Notes: generated by a model from the sequence alone, not told the origin. 64,000 nt of DNA from Hoeflea sp. IMCC20628 (GCF_001011155.1 NZ_CP011479.1:2250501-2314500); one strand, 5' to 3'; shown: positions 25,220 through 35,263, numbered from the stretch's first letter. Made by a program: numbers and translations.

Positions 25220-27625
25220 ATGTAGCCGCGCTGCAAACACGTCTCCCGCCAGATCAATTGCATAGCTACCTTCGGTGAGATAGGCGCGATCAATTGGCTG
25301 GTCCGGCTCTTCAATCCGGCACAGCGCCACGGGGCGATCGAGCGTATGACCATGGGCCGCTGACATGACCTTGCCGACCGGCTCACCATTGCGCAGCAGC
25401 AACTCGCCGCCCCACAATTGCGGTGCCGGATCATCGAGACTGACCTGCACGATTTTCTGATGCAAGCCGCCCGCCGCGCGGGCTGCCACCAGTGCTTCCC
25501 TGCCGATGAAGCCATCGGGCTTGTCGTAGTCGACGGCAAAGCCGAGACCGGCCTCCAGCGGAGTGATGTCCGGGGTCAGTTCCCTGCCCCAGGCCCGGTA
25601 ACCCTTTTCGATGCGAAGGCCCTCAAGCGCGTAGTAACCGACGTCGATCAGCCCCATGTCGGTGCTGTGCAAGGCTTCGTAGACGCCGACAGTGAATTCG
25701 ACCGGAACGAACAACTCCCAGCCCAGTTCCCCGACATAGCTCATCCGGTTGGCGAGCACCGTGGCGTAACCAAGGTCGATTTCCCGCACGGTGGCGAAGG
25801 CAAAGGTATCTTCTGACAGATCGGCGCTGCTGAGTTTCTGCAATAGCTCCCGCGATTTTGGCCCCATCACCGCCAGAACTGACCAGGCATTGGTGACATC
25901 GGAAATCCAGACATCGGCGTCGTCCGGGGTGTTCTTGCGGATCCAGTCGGCATCATGGACGGTTTGCGCCGAGCCGGTGACCACCATGAATTTCTGCTCG
26001 GCAAGGCGGAATACGGTGAGATCGCTTTCATAGCCGCCGCGTGGGTTCAACAGCCCGGTGTAGACCGAGGAACCTATCGGGCGATCAAGGTCTGCAGCGC
26101 AGATGCGATTCAGAACGGCAAGCGCGTCGCGTCCTTCGACCATCAGCTTGGAAAACGAACTCAGGTCGAACATCGCAACATTGTTGCGCACGGCATGATG
26201 CTCTGTGGCCACAGCCTCGTGCCAGTTCTGGCGCCCGAAGGAATAGTCGATACGGGCCACCTCGCCTTCGGGAGCAAAATAGTTGACGCGTTCCCAGCCC
26301 ATTTTCGAGCCCCAGACTGCTCCCTTGGCGGCAAAAATCGAGTACAGCGGCGAGCGGCGGAAAGGCCGGGCCGATTCCAGTTCCAGATTGGGCCAGGGCA
26401 TGGCGTAGTGCAGGCCGAGGGTTTCCTTGACCCGGTCATGCAGAAAGGTCGGGTTGTTGTTGAAGCCGGCAAAACGGCGGATGTCGACCGGCCACAAGTC
26501 CATCGTCGGCGCGCCGTTTGCGATCCACTCGGCCAACGCCTTGCCGGCGCCGCCAGCGCTGGCAATGCCCATCGAGTTGAAGCCGGCCCCGACATAGAAG
26601 TTTTTCAACTCCGGCGCTTCCCCCAGCAGGAAATTGTTGTCCGGGGTAAAGCTCTCCGGTCCATTGTAGAATTTCTTCACTTCGGCACGGTCCAGGGCCG
26701 GGACCCGAACCAGCGCGTTCTCCATGAGAATTTCGAACTGATCCCAGTCGTCTTCGAGCAACTGGAAAGCAAAGTCATCGGGAATTCCATCCATCCCCCA
26801 GGGCTTGGCTGAGGGTTCAAAACCGCCCATCGCCAGACCACCGACCTCTTCCTTGAAGTAGATGAAGCCGTCAGGGTCGCGCATCACCGGCAGGTCGGGA
26901 TGGACGCCGTCGACCTTGCCGGTGACGATGTACATGTGTTCGGCTGAGTGCATCGGCACGGAAACGCCGCACATCAGTCCAATCTTGCGGGCCCATTGCC
27001 CGGCGCAGTTGACGACAATCTCCGCGGTGATTGCCCCCTGTTCGGTTTCAACGCCGATGACGCGGCCTTTTTCGGTGGTGATCCCCGTCACCCGAATGCC
27101 TTCAAATACTTGGGCGCCGCCCATCCGGGCGCCCTTGGCCAGAGACTGTGTGAGATCGGTCGGATTGGCCTTGCCGTCGCCGGGCAACCAGATGCCGCCC
27201 TCGAGATCGTCAGTTGCCATTGGCGGCCACATCGACCCGGCCTCCTCCGCCGTCAGCAATTCCACCTCAACGCCCTGCGACCGGGCCGAGGCAACGGTGC
27301 GCTTCAACTGGATCATCCGTTCCTTCGTGCGTGCCACCGACAGCGATCCGCATTGCTTCCAGCCGGTTTCAAGTCCGGTCTCAGCGCTCAATTCGGCATA
27401 GAGTTTTGTCGAATACTGGATCAGCGAGGTCATCACCGAATGGCTGCGCAATTGCCCGACCAATCCGGCAGCATGCCAGGTCGTGCCCGACGACAATTGA
27501 CCCTGCTCGAGCAGCACCACGTCGGTGATGCCGAGTTTTGCCAGATGATAGGCGACGGATGTGCCAATCACCCCGCCTCCAATGATAACGACGCGGGCAT
27601 GGCTGGGCAGATTGGTGCTGGTCAT
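25202..27625 (-). CDS. FAD-dependent oxidoreductase fused to GcvT-type domain (dimethylglycine/sarcosine dehydrogenase family)
   Basis: An 807-residue protein. The N-terminal DAO-type FAD domain (about residues 8-380) has the dinucleotide motif GGGVIGTSVAYHL. His51 in GTTWHAAGL matches the covalent flavin-binding histidine of dimethylglycine dehydrogenase. A C-terminal tetrahydrofolate-binding GcvT-like region spans about 420-800. Such enzymes oxidatively remove N-methyl groups and pass the one-carbon unit to folate. The start is the ATG at 27625 with a GAGGGAG upstream; the TTG at 27655 is unlikely. It is divergent from the DeoR-family gene. The exact amine substrate is unknown. Confidence 0.88.
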   Translation of the reverse strand: MTSTNLPSHARVVIIGGGVIGTSVAYHLAKLGITDVVLLEQGQLSSGTTWHAAGLVGQLRSHSVMTSLIQYSTKLYAELSAETGLETGWKQCGSLSVARTKERMIQLKRTVASARSQGVEVELLTAEEAGSMWPPMATDDLEGGIWLPGDGKANPTDLTQSLAKGARMGGAQVFEGIRVTGITTEKGRVIGVETEQGAITAEIVVNCAGQWARKIGLMCGVSVPMHSAEHMYIVTGKVDGVHPDLPVMRDPDGFIYFKEEVGGLAMGGFEPSAKPWGMDGIPDDFAFQLLEDDWDQFEILMENALVRVPALDRAEVKKFYNGPESFTPDNNFLLGEAPELKNFYVGAGFNSMGIASAGGAGKALAEWIANGAPTMDLWPVDIRRFAGFNNNPTFLHDRVKETLGLHYAMPWPNLELESARPFRRSPLYSIFAAKGAVWGSKMGWERVNYFAPEGEVARIDYSFGRQNWHEAVATEHHAVRNNVAMFDLSSFSKLMVEGRDALAVLNRICAADLDRPIGSSVYTGLLNPRGGYESDLTVFRLAEQKFMVVTGSAQTVHDADWIRKNTPDDADVWISDVTNAWSVLAVMGPKSRELLQKLSSADLSEDTFAFATVREIDLGYATVLANRMSYVGELGWELFVPVEFTVGVYEALHSTDMGLIDVGYYALEGLRIEKGYRAWGRELTPDITPLEAGLGFAVDYDKPDGFIGREALVAARAAGGLHQKIVQVSLDDPAPQLWGGELLLRNGEPVGKVMSAAHGHTLDRPVALCRIEEPDQPIDRAYLTEGSYAIDLAGDVFAARLHLKPAV

Positions 27626-27672
27626 AGCTTTGGGTACTCCCTCAAGTTTTGACAAGGCTACCCAGATTTGGC

Positions 27673-27689
27673 AATATTTGGAAAATATT
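27673..27689. promoter_or_regulatory. Candidate operator between the oxidoreductase and DeoR genes
   Basis: Perfect dyad AATATTT-GGA-AAATATT in the 115-base divergent intergenic region. Its position suits binding by the adjacent DeoR-family protein to control both promoters. Confidence 0.5.
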
Positions 27690-27740
27690 TTAATTTATTG
27701 GCATATCAGTTTTGCTGTTGGCGGACTGCGCCGGAAAGAA

Positions 27741-28511
27741 ATGAGCATGTCGGAACTTCCCTTCAGGCGTCATGCGTTGATCCTGCAACATCTTGAGCAG
27801 CATGAAGGCGCGCGCACCACCGAGCTTGCTGCGCTGCTTGACGTGACGCGAGAAACCATCCGCACGGATCTGGCGCACCTCTCGGACCGCAATCTGTTGC
27901 AACTGGTGCGCGGCGGTGCGGTGGCGATCGGGGCGCGCGAACCCGAGCTTGCGGAGCGTTTGTCGGCAAACCCGCTAGGCAAGGCGTTGATTGCAGCCGA
28001 AGCCGCCGCGATGGTTCCCGATGGTGCACGTGTAATCCTCGATTCCGGCTCGACGACCTTGGAGATCGCCAAGCGGCTACGTGGCCGCTCCGGGCTGAGA
28101 ATCTGGACCAATGATATCGCCATCGCCTTTGAACTGATGCAGGTGGCGGAGGTGACGCTGCTCGGCGGACGGCTCGATGCCACCGAGCGCACGCTCGGTG
28201 GTCAAGACGCGATCGAGATGGTGCAAGGATATGCCACCGACCTGGCCTTTGTCAGCCTTGGCGGGCTCAGCGCATCGCATGGGCTGACCGATTTCGACCG
28301 TACCGGTCTGGCGCTTCGCCAGTCGATGATCCATGCCGCAACAGACGCCTATTATCTGGCAGATCAGACGAAATTCGGGCGCAATGCGCCACTTCGGTGG
28401 AAGCCGATGGCGCAGACCCGCGCCGTGATTTGCGACATCGCGCCGGACACCGGCATCGCGCAACGTCTGAATGAGTATGAGCTTGGCTTGATCCTGCCAC
28501 GCCAGATGTGA
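27741..28511 (+). CDS. DeoR/GlpR-family transcriptional regulator
   Basis: A 256-residue regulator. The N-terminal DeoR winged helix lies at residues 7-60 (ILQHLEQHEGARTTELAALLDVTRETIRTDL). The C-terminal sensor domain (about 75-235) has DSGSTTLEIAKRL and the LADQTKFGRNA motif that binds phosphorylated effectors in this family. The ATG at 27741 follows GGAAAGAA; the frame extends upstream without support. It is divergent from the FAD/GcvT gene and upstream of the sugar-acid dehydratase, so it could control either. DeoR proteins usually sense sugar phosphates, which fits the dehydratase side better. Confidence 0.88.
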   Translation: MSMSELPFRRHALILQHLEQHEGARTTELAALLDVTRETIRTDLAHLSDRNLLQLVRGGAVAIGAREPELAERLSANPLGKALIAAEAAAMVPDGARVILDSGSTTLEIAKRLRGRSGLRIWTNDIAIAFELMQVAEVTLLGGRLDATERTLGGQDAIEMVQGYATDLAFVSLGGLSASHGLTDFDRTGLALRQSMIHAATDAYYLADQTKFGRNAPLRWKPMAQTRAVICDIAPDTGIAQRLNEYELGLILPRQM

Positions 28512-28798
28512 TCAGCAGCTTTTGCAGCGGCGGGCAAAACCGAATTTGATGGCTCACACTCATCGACAGTGATCGACTGGTCAATCATGTCCGGGCTTTG
28601 ATTTCGGATGGTGGCCTCACGCTGGCTGCATCCATCGCCAAAAAACCTTTTTCGAACCAATCATCCATTTAGGGAATATCAAGATCCAGAGCTGATTACT
28701 CTGCCAGCCTTTCCAAGCGTTACGGACTATCTCCCGCTGGACGATTGCTAGGCGACTATGCAATGACAAGTGCAAACCAAACGGTATTGGAGACCTAG

Positions 28799-30598
28799 AT
28801 GTCCGACAAAGGTAAACCCACTTCGCTGCGTTCCCAGCTCTGGTTTGACAACCCGGAAAACCGTGAAATGACGGCGCTCTATGTCGAACGCTATGTCAAT
28901 TACGGCCTGACGCGCGATGAGTTGCAGTCGGGCAAGCCGATCATCGCCATCGCCCAGACCGGATCTGACCTGTCGCCGTGCAACCGGCACCACATCGAGC
29001 TTGCCAAGCGGATCCGCGATGGCATCATTGCCAATGGCGGCGTGCCGCTGGAAGTACCGGTGCATCCGATCCAGGAAACCGGCAAACGTCCGACAGCGAT
29101 GCTCGATCGCAACCTGGCCTATCTGGGGCTGGTGGAATCGCTCTACGGCTATCCGCTCGACGGCGTGGTGCTGACCATCGGTTGCGACAAGACAACCCCT
29201 GCGCTGCTGATGGCGGCGGCGACGGTGAACATTCCGGCCATCGCCTTTTCCGTTGGACCGATGCTGAACGGCTATTTCCGCGGCGAGCGTACCGGATCGG
29301 GCACAGTTGTCTGGAAAGCGCGCGAACTCCACGCCGAAGGCAAGATCGATGACGAGCAGTTTGCCGAACTGGTGACATCCTCGGCGCCATCGGTTGGCTA
29401 TTGCAACACTATGGGAACGGCTTCGACAATGAATTCGCTGGCGGAAGCGCTGGGTATGCAGTTGCCGGGCTCAGCCGCAATCCCCGCGCCCTACCGCGAA
29501 CGCGGCCAGATGGCCTATGCCACCGGCAAACGCATCGTCGACATGGTGCACGAAGACCTCAAGCCATCCGACATCATGACCCGCGAGGCATTCGAAAATG
29601 TCATCGTGGTGAACTCCGCAATTGGCGGCTCGACCAATGCGCCAATTCACGTTGTCGCCGTCGCCAAGCATATCGGCGTCAGCGTCACAAATGACGATTG
29701 GCAGGCGCTCGGGCACCGGGTTCCATTGCTTACCAATCTGCAGCCGGCCGGCGAATATCTGGGTGAAGACTTTCACCGGGCCGGCGGCGTTCCCGCCGTT
29801 GTGGCAGAGCTGATGCGCGCCAATTTGCTGCCGCATCCGGGCGCACTCACCGTCAATGGCCGCAGCATCGGTGACAATTGCAAGGATCGCGAAAGCGAGA
29901 ATGCCGATGTCATCCGACCGATCTCGAACGCGCTCGTCAATGAAGCCGGGTTCCTGAATCTGAAGGGCAATCTGTTTGACAGCGCGATCATGAAAACCTC
30001 GGTGATTTCCGACGCCTTCAGACAGCGCTATCTGTCAAATGCGGAGGACATGGAGGCTTTTGAAGGCTCTGCCATCGTGTTCGACGGGCCGGAGCACTAT
30101 AACAAGATGATTGATGACCCGAGCCTTTCGATTGATGAAAATTCGATCCTGGTCATGCGCGGCACCGGTCCGCTGGGCTATCCCGGCGGCGCCGAAGTGG
30201 TCAACATGCGGCCGCCAAGCTATCTGCTGAAACAGGGCATCACTGCCCTGCCCTGCATCGGCGACGGGCGCCAATCAGGCACCTCGGCTTCGCCGTCGAT
30301 TCTCAATGCATCGCCTGAAGCCGCCGCCGGTGGCGGGCTGGCGCTGCTGCGCAATGGCGACAGGATCCGCATCGATCTGCGCACCTTCCGGGTTGATGCG
30401 CTTGTGCCCCAGGACGAGTGGGAACAACGCGGGCGCGACCTCAAGGAGGCCGGCGGCTATCCGATTCCTGAAAGCCAGACGCCGTGGCAGAAATATTTCC
30501 GCGAACTGGCCGAACCGTTCTCGGAAGGCATGGTGCTGCGCGGCGCAGACGAATTCCAGGGTGTCGCCCAGAAACACAGTCCGCGCGACAACCACTGA
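28799..30598 (+). CDS. IlvD/Edd-family sugar-acid dehydratase (D-xylonate or L-arabinonate type)
   Basis: A 599-residue dehydratase with the family's Fe-S cysteines in [20 protein letters not shown] and [13 protein letters not shown]. The length and sequence pattern ([21 protein letters not shown] at the start, [13 protein letters not shown] near the end) resemble Caulobacter XylD more than IlvD. It would convert a sugar acid to a 2-keto-3-deoxy acid. The start ATG follows GGAGA. It is 20 bases before the FAH-family gene, with which it probably forms an operon. Whether the substrate is D-xylonate, L-arabinonate or another acid cannot be told. Confidence 0.85.
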   Translation: MSDKGKPTSLRSQLWFDNPENREMTALYVERYVNYGLTRDELQSGKPIIAIAQTGSDLSPCNRHHIELAKRIRDGIIANGGVPLEVPVHPIQETGKRPTAMLDRNLAYLGLVESLYGYPLDGVVLTIGCDKTTPALLMAAATVNIPAIAFSVGPMLNGYFRGERTGSGTVVWKARELHAEGKIDDEQFAELVTSSAPSVGYCNTMGTASTMNSLAEALGMQLPGSAAIPAPYRERGQMAYATGKRIVDMVHEDLKPSDIMTREAFENVIVVNSAIGGSTNAPIHVVAVAKHIGVSVTNDDWQALGHRVPLLTNLQPAGEYLGEDFHRAGGVPAVVAELMRANLLPHPGALTVNGRSIGDNCKDRESENADVIRPISNALVNEAGFLNLKGNLFDSAIMKTSVISDAFRQRYLSNAEDMEAFEGSAIVFDGPEHYNKMIDDPSLSIDENSILVMRGTGPLGYPGGAEVVNMRPPSYLLKQGITALPCIGDGRQSGTSASPSILNASPEAAAGGGLALLRNGDRIRIDLRTFRVDALVPQDEWEQRGRDLKEAGGYPIPESQTPWQKYFRELAEPFSEGMVLRGADEFQGVAQKHSPRDNH

Positions 30599-30618
30599 GC
30601 CGGGAAGGAAACTCGAAA

Positions 30619-31746
30619 ATGCTTGAGACCCTGGATCAGCAAGGCGTCTTTGTCGGACGCGCCTGGCTAGATGCTGCAGGCGGGCCCGCGGTGGTGACAC
30701 TCCGTGACGGCATGCTGGTCGACATCACCAGTCGCGCCGCGCCGATGGTTCGCGATATTTGTGAGATGGACGATCCGGCTGGTCACGTCCGGTCTGCTGA
30801 TGGCACAATCATCTGCGCGGTTTCCGAGCTAGGAAGCCGGGCAGATGTCACGATGCTTGCGCCCTGCGATCTGCAATCCATCAAGGCCTGTGGCGTGACC
30901 TTTGCCGAATCCATGGTCGAACGGGTGATCGAGGAACGCGCTGCGGGAGATCCTGCCAAGGCGACCGCGTTGCGCGCCCGCATTGGCGCAGAAATCGGCG
31001 CCAGCCTCAGTGATGTGGTGCCAGGTTCGGAAAAAGCAGTGCTGGCCAAGCAGGCGCTGATTCGCGAGGGTCTGTGGTCGCAATATCTCGAGGTCGGAAT
31101 CGGCCCCTACGCCGAGGTGTTCACCAAATCCCAGCCGATGTCAGCTGTCGGCAGCGGTGCGCTGGTCGGCATTCACCCCGAATCGCGCTGGAACAACCCG
31201 GAACCGGAAATCGTGCTGGCGGTCAGTTCGACCGGCCGGATTGTTGGCGCAGCGCTTGGCAACGACGTCAATCTGCGCGATTTCGAAGGTCTGTCGGCGC
31301 TGCTGCTCGGCAAGGCCAAGGACAACAATGCTGCCTGCGCCATCGGACCGATGATTCGGCTGTTTGACAACAGTTTCGATCTCGACGACGTCCGCAGCGC
31401 CGAGCTGGACCTGACGGTGACGGGAACCGACGGCTATGTGCTGTCAGGCCATTCGAGCATGCGCAAGATCAGCCGCGCCCCCAGCGACCTGGTCGCGCAG
31501 ACTACCGGACGCCACCATCAGTATCCGGACGGCTTCATGCTGTTTCTCGGGACACTGTTTGCGCCGGTGCAGGACCGTGGCGAAAAGGGCATGGGGTTCA
31601 CCCATCATCTGGGCGACACGGTGGAAATCTCCAACGCCAAGCTCGGCGTGCTGAAAAACGTGGTGCAGCATTCAACCGACTGTCCGGAATGGACCTTTGG
31701 CTCCAGCCATTTGATGCGCAATCTGGCGCAACGCGGGTTGCTGTAA
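30619..31746 (+). CDS. Fumarylacetoacetate hydrolase-family protein, XylX-like
   Basis: A 375-residue FAH-family protein with the acidic metal site in PEPEIVLAV and the NDVNLRDFEG loop. Length and sequence resemble Caulobacter XylX, the 2-keto-3-deoxy-D-xylonate dehydratase of the Weimberg pathway. Pairing with the sugar-acid dehydratase gene just upstream supports that role: the two enzymes would take a pentonate to 2-ketoglutarate semialdehyde. No semialdehyde dehydrogenase (XylA) is encoded nearby. The start ATG follows GGGAAGGAAA; a longer frame to 30484 overlaps the dehydratase and is not credible. Confidence 0.8.
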   Translation: MLETLDQQGVFVGRAWLDAAGGPAVVTLRDGMLVDITSRAAPMVRDICEMDDPAGHVRSADGTIICAVSELGSRADVTMLAPCDLQSIKACGVTFAESMVERVIEERAAGDPAKATALRARIGAEIGASLSDVVPGSEKAVLAKQALIREGLWSQYLEVGIGPYAEVFTKSQPMSAVGSGALVGIHPESRWNNPEPEIVLAVSSTGRIVGAALGNDVNLRDFEGLSALLLGKAKDNNAACAIGPMIRLFDNSFDLDDVRSAELDLTVTGTDGYVLSGHSSMRKISRAPSDLVAQTTGRHHQYPDGFMLFLGTLFAPVQDRGEKGMGFTHHLGDTVEISNAKLGVLKNVVQHSTDCPEWTFGSSHLMRNLAQRGLL

Positions 31747-31958
31747 AGGTCGTAAGAGCTAATTTGCAGCTCTGCCGCCCTATCTCAGGCCCCTCGATTC
31801 AGGCGCAGCACACCGTCATGATGAACCACTTGTTCCTGATTGAAAATACAGGTTTTACGGCCGCCTTCGCGGCAAGTCGTTTTTGTGACGAATGCGCTTG
31901 TGCTGCCCAAATCCATTTGCTACATGCAGCGCGCCGACAGGTTTCGGCTCTACCACGT

Positions 31959-32045
31959 GCGGTCGTGGCGGAATTGGTAGACGCGCAGCGTTGAGGTCGC
32001 TGTGGGGTTAAACCCGTGGAAGTTCGAGTCTTCTCGACCGCACCA
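31959..32045 (+). tRNA. tRNA-Leu (anticodon GAG)
   Basis: An 87-base tRNA with acceptor stem GCGGTCG (31959-31965) and CGACCGC (32035-32041), discriminator A and an encoded CCA end. The anticodon stem CAGCG/CGCTG encloses loop TTGAGGT, giving anticodon GAG at 31993-31995. A long variable arm (GTGGGGTTAAACCCGTG) and T-loop TTCGAGTC confirm the leucine type. It reads CUC and CUU codons. Confidence 0.96.
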
Positions 32046-32051
32046 TCAAAC

Positions 32052-32073
32052 ACCCGCTTCGGCGGGTTTTTTT
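32052..32073 (+). terminator. Rho-independent terminator of the tRNA gene
   Basis: ACCCGC (32052-32057), stable TTCG tetraloop, GCGGGT (32062-32067) and a run of seven T, starting 7 bases after the tRNA CCA end. Confidence 0.92.
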
Positions 32074-32218
32074 GTGTCTTTAATCCGCATGCTGAGCCAT
32101 TACCGGATCTGCCCGACAGTCGTGCATCCCAGGCCGATTACGTCTTATGTCGATGTGATCAGTATATGGGTCCGGCAAATCCCTTCCATTTTGGCGCCAT
32201 CGGATCTAGACCAATCCA

Positions 32219-32953
32219 ATGAACCAACGCGACACACTCGAGACACGGTTTTTCCCGCGAGACGGCAGTGCGCCGGTGAGATGGCGGATATCGGAAGGGC
32301 TGACGCCCTACCCCGACGCCGTGGCGCTGATGGAGGCTGAAGCCGAGAAGATCGCAGCCAGCCAGGCTGATGAACTCGTCTGGCTTGTCGAGCATCCGCC
32401 GCTCTACACCGCCGGTACCAGCGCCAAGGCGGAAGATCTGGTCGCTCCGGACCGTTTTGAAGTGCACCAGACCGGTCGCGGCGGCGAATACACCTATCAT
32501 GGCCCCGGCCAGCGCGTGGCCTATGTGATGCTTGATCTCAAGCGCCGCCGGCAGGATGTGCGCGCCTTCGTTTCAGCCATGGAGGCGGTAATCATTGCGA
32601 CGCTGGCAAGCATGAATGTCACGGGCGAACGGCGCGAAGACCGGGTTGGTGTGTGGGTGCGCCGGCCCGACAAGCCGCGGCTTGCCGACGGCGGCATGGC
32701 CGAGGACAAGATCGCGGCAATCGGCATTCGTCTGCGCAAATGGGTGAGCTTTCACGGGCTGGCATTGAACGTCGATCCGGATCTCGACCATTTCTCCGGC
32801 ATCGTGCCCTGCGGTGTGCGGTTGCACGGGGTCACAAGTCTGGTTGATTTGGGCCTGCCCATTCCGATGCACGAAGCCGACATCAGGCTGCGCGATGCGT
32901 TTGAGACGACATTCGGAGCAACTCGGGACGACAGCCCGAATTCCCCCCAATAG
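32219..32953 (+). CDS. lipB: Lipoyl(octanoyl) transferase LipB
   Basis: A 244-residue protein that moves octanoyl groups from acyl carrier protein to the lipoyl domains of 2-oxoacid dehydrogenases and GcvH. The family signature [13 protein letters not shown] is at residues 87-99, the catalytic Lys164 in [10 protein letters not shown] and the catalytic Cys198 in IVPCGV. The length is normal. It stands alone after the tRNA-Leu terminator, without operon partners. Confidence 0.96.
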   Translation: MNQRDTLETRFFPRDGSAPVRWRISEGLTPYPDAVALMEAEAEKIAASQADELVWLVEHPPLYTAGTSAKAEDLVAPDRFEVHQTGRGGEYTYHGPGQRVAYVMLDLKRRRQDVRAFVSAMEAVIIATLASMNVTGERREDRVGVWVRRPDKPRLADGGMAEDKIAAIGIRLRKWVSFHGLALNVDPDLDHFSGIVPCGVRLHGVTSLVDLGLPIPMHEADIRLRDAFETTFGATRDDSPNSPQ

Positions 32954-33523
32954 CCTGCCCTGACGAATCAGACGGCCCCATACGAATTCTGACAACGCCA
33001 TGCGCAGGACAAAGTTCTGGCTGAAGGGTGAGCGGGGTAGCCTCAGACCTCGATTTGGTCTGCGGCTTGCCTTCGGACGCCGCAATGACGTAAACTTAGC
33101 ATCTACGAAAATCCCTGGCCCGCAGACAAAGCGGGCGGCGCTCTGGACTGAGTGTGCACAATCACCGATAGTAACGGTGCAGGAACAGAGACCTTGGCCG
33201 AGATTCGACAGGTCCTGCCTTCTCCCGAAGTAAAACATTACCCGGGGACGCCGCTCAAATCGTGGCTGCGGAAGGTCATTATGTGCAGCATGCTGATGCA
33301 TGCCGCACGACGGTTGCAAAACTCCTTGGGTCAAAACCGATTCGAGGGCAGAGTTTTGCGGCAATTGCTGGAACGACAACAGAGTCCTTTACGCCTCCTT
33401 ATTGAGGCGCGGCGCTGTGGGTTTCACACGAACGATACGATCCAGGCTTTGGCTGGTCCCGGACGGGATTGGCTGCCGCGCGCCTGATGGCGCAATTCGG
33501 CTTGTGATCGGCAAATCAAAGGA
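32954..33523. other. Intergenic region, no convincing gene
   Basis: The 570 bases between lipB and the XRE gene contain two overlapping plus-strand frames (33000-33233 and 33152-33487, the latter 111 codons from GTG). Neither has recognisable motifs, a good ribosome-binding site or the third-position GC bias of the neighbours. The stretch may be a decayed gene. Confidence 0.5.
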
Positions 33524-33916
33524 ATGAACGACATGAATGTAATGACAGCGGAAATCTATGATGACGGCGACACCCTCGGCGGCAGAATTACACGCGCGCG
33601 CGACCTGTCCTCGCTGACTCTGGAAGATACCGCATCCAATATCGGCGTGACCGTCGAGACCCTGGCCGAATGGGAATCGGATCGCTCCGAACCACGCGCC
33701 AACAAGATCATGACCCTTGCCGGTGTGCTTGGCGTTTCGCCAGCCTGGCTGATCAGCGGCACCGGAGATGCGCCGCAACCCGCAGGCATTTCCATTGCAG
33801 TTGCCGAAATGTCGGGCGAAATCAATCGGCTCAGAGAACTTGCCACGCAAATCACCTCGAGTGTCGAAATGCTTGAAAGCCGTCTGTTGACATTGATACA
33901 GGCCGCAAACGACTGA
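33524..33916 (+). CDS. XRE-family helix-turn-helix regulator
   Basis: A 130-residue protein with a Cro/C1-type helix-turn-helix at about residues 18-77 (LGGRITRARDLSSLTLEDTA, then IGVTVETLAEWESDRSEPRA). A ~45-residue C-terminal helix, probably a coiled coil, follows and could mediate oligomerisation. It lacks a cupin or peptidase domain. Its 3' flank carries several TTCAAAT dyads before frmA on the same strand, so it may regulate frmA-fghA (inference). Confidence 0.87.
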   Translation: MNDMNVMTAEIYDDGDTLGGRITRARDLSSLTLEDTASNIGVTVETLAEWESDRSEPRANKIMTLAGVLGVSPAWLISGTGDAPQPAGISIAVAEMSGEINRLRELATQITSSVEMLESRLLTLIQAAND

Positions 33917-33926
33917 TCCATGCCTC

Positions 33927-33948
33927 GTTCAAATGGATCCATTTGAAC
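33927..33948. promoter_or_regulatory. Perfect 22-bp palindrome
   Basis: GTTCAAATGGA (33927-33937) is followed directly by its exact reverse complement TCCATTTGAAC (33938-33948). It lies 11 bases after the XRE stop codon. TTCAAAT recurs at 33968 and 33992, suggesting a cluster of related protein-binding half-sites upstream of frmA. With no loop and no T-run it is a poor terminator candidate. Confidence 0.6.
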
Positions 33949-33982
33949 AGCAAGTCATGTGCACGAATTCAAATTGTTACAG

Positions 33983-34010
33983 CGCCGCGCATTCAAATGA
34001 ATGTGCGGCG
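33983..34010. repeat. Strong hairpin upstream of frmA
   Basis: CGCCGCGCATTC (33983-33994) pairs with GAATGTGCGGCG (33999-34010) with one G-T wobble around an AAAT loop. It is 89 bases before frmA and contains one copy of the TTCAAAT sequence. It may terminate the XRE transcript or act as an operator. Confidence 0.5.
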
Positions 34011-34098
34011 TTGAAATTAGCTCAAAATCAGGGTTGAGCCGCGACTGCCGCTCTGGCAGGTATGGTTCGAATGACAAACACCATCCGGGAGCATTGCA

Positions 34099-35208
34099 AT
34101 GGACGTTCGCGCAGCCGTAGCCTTCGAAGCGGGAAAACCGCTTGAAATCACCACCGTTCAGCTGGACGGACCGCGCGCGGGCGAGGTGCTTGTCGAAATC
34201 AAGGCCACCGGTATTTGCCATACCGACGAATTCACGCTGTCAGGCGCCGATCCGGAAGGCATTTTCCCGGCTATTCTCGGCCATGAAGGTGCCGGTGTGG
34301 TGGTTGATGTCGGCCCCGGCGTGACATCGCTGAAGAAAGGCGATCACGTCATTCCGCTCTACACGCCGGAATGCCGCGAATGCGAATACTGCCTCAATCC
34401 GAAGACCAATCTGTGCCAGGCGATCCGCACCACACAAGGCGCAGGCCTGATGCCGGACGGCACATCGCGGTTCTCGCTCAATGGCAAGCCGATATTCCAC
34501 TACATGGGCACCTCGACATTCGCCAATTTCACCGTGCTGCCTGAAATCGCGCTGGCCAAGATCAACCCGGACGCGCCTTTCGACAAGGTCTGCTATATCG
34601 GCTGCGGTGTGACCACCGGTATTGGTGCGGTGATCAACACCGCCAAGGTGGAAATCGGCTCCAAGGCCATCGTCTTCGGTCTTGGCGGCATTGGTCTCAA
34701 CGTGCTGCAGGGCCTGCGTCTTGCCGGCGCAGACATGATCGTTGGTGTCGACCTCAACCCGTCCAAGGTCGAGATGGCGAAGCGCTTCGGCATGACCCAT
34801 TTTGTCAATCCGAACGATGTCGAAGGCGACCTGGTGCCTTATCTCGTCGATCTGACCAAGGGCGGCGCAGACTACACCTTTGACGCCACCGGCAATGTCG
34901 GCGTGATGCGTACAGCACTGGAATGCGCCCACAAAGGCTGGGGCGAAAGCATCATTATCGGTGTCGCCGGCGCCGGTCAGGAAATCTCCACCCGGCCCTT
35001 CCAGCTTGTCACCGGCCGCTCTTGGCGCGGCACGGCCTTCGGTGGTGCACGCGGACGCACCGATGTGCCAAAGATCGTCGAGTGGTATATGGAAGGCAAG
35101 ATCGAGATCGATCCGATGATCACCCATACCATGGGGCTTGAGGGAATCAACGAGGCCTTCGACCTGATGCACAAGGGCGAAAGCATCCGCAGCGTTGTGG
35201 TTTACTGA
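34099..35208 (+). CDS. frmA: S-(hydroxymethyl)glutathione dehydrogenase (class III alcohol dehydrogenase)
   Basis: A 369-residue zinc alcohol dehydrogenase that oxidises the formaldehyde-glutathione adduct to S-formylglutathione with NAD+. Catalytic zinc ligands are Cys40 (GICHTD), His62 (GHEGAG) and a Cys in YIGCGVTTG. The structural zinc cysteines are 92, 95, 98 and 106. The C-terminal [27 protein letters not shown] is typical of class III. GGGAG precedes the ATG. The next gene encodes the second step, so the two form a formaldehyde detoxification unit. Confidence 0.95.
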   Translation: MDVRAAVAFEAGKPLEITTVQLDGPRAGEVLVEIKATGICHTDEFTLSGADPEGIFPAILGHEGAGVVVDVGPGVTSLKKGDHVIPLYTPECRECEYCLNPKTNLCQAIRTTQGAGLMPDGTSRFSLNGKPIFHYMGTSTFANFTVLPEIALAKINPDAPFDKVCYIGCGVTTGIGAVINTAKVEIGSKAIVFGLGGIGLNVLQGLRLAGADMIVGVDLNPSKVEMAKRFGMTHFVNPNDVEGDLVPYLVDLTKGGADYTFDATGNVGVMRTALECAHKGWGESIIIGVAGAGQEISTRPFQLVTGRSWRGTAFGGARGRTDVPKIVEWYMEGKIEIDPMITHTMGLEGINEAFDLMHKGESIRSVVVY

Positions 35209-35263
35209 TATTTTGGCGAGGGCCTCCAGTGCGGAGACCCTGCCCCAACCGGGCGGCACAAGC

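Noticed and set aside
33152-33487. Possible 111-residue gene before the XRE regulator
   Set aside because: GTG start without a convincing ribosome-binding site, no motif, and codon third positions less GC-rich than the neighbours.
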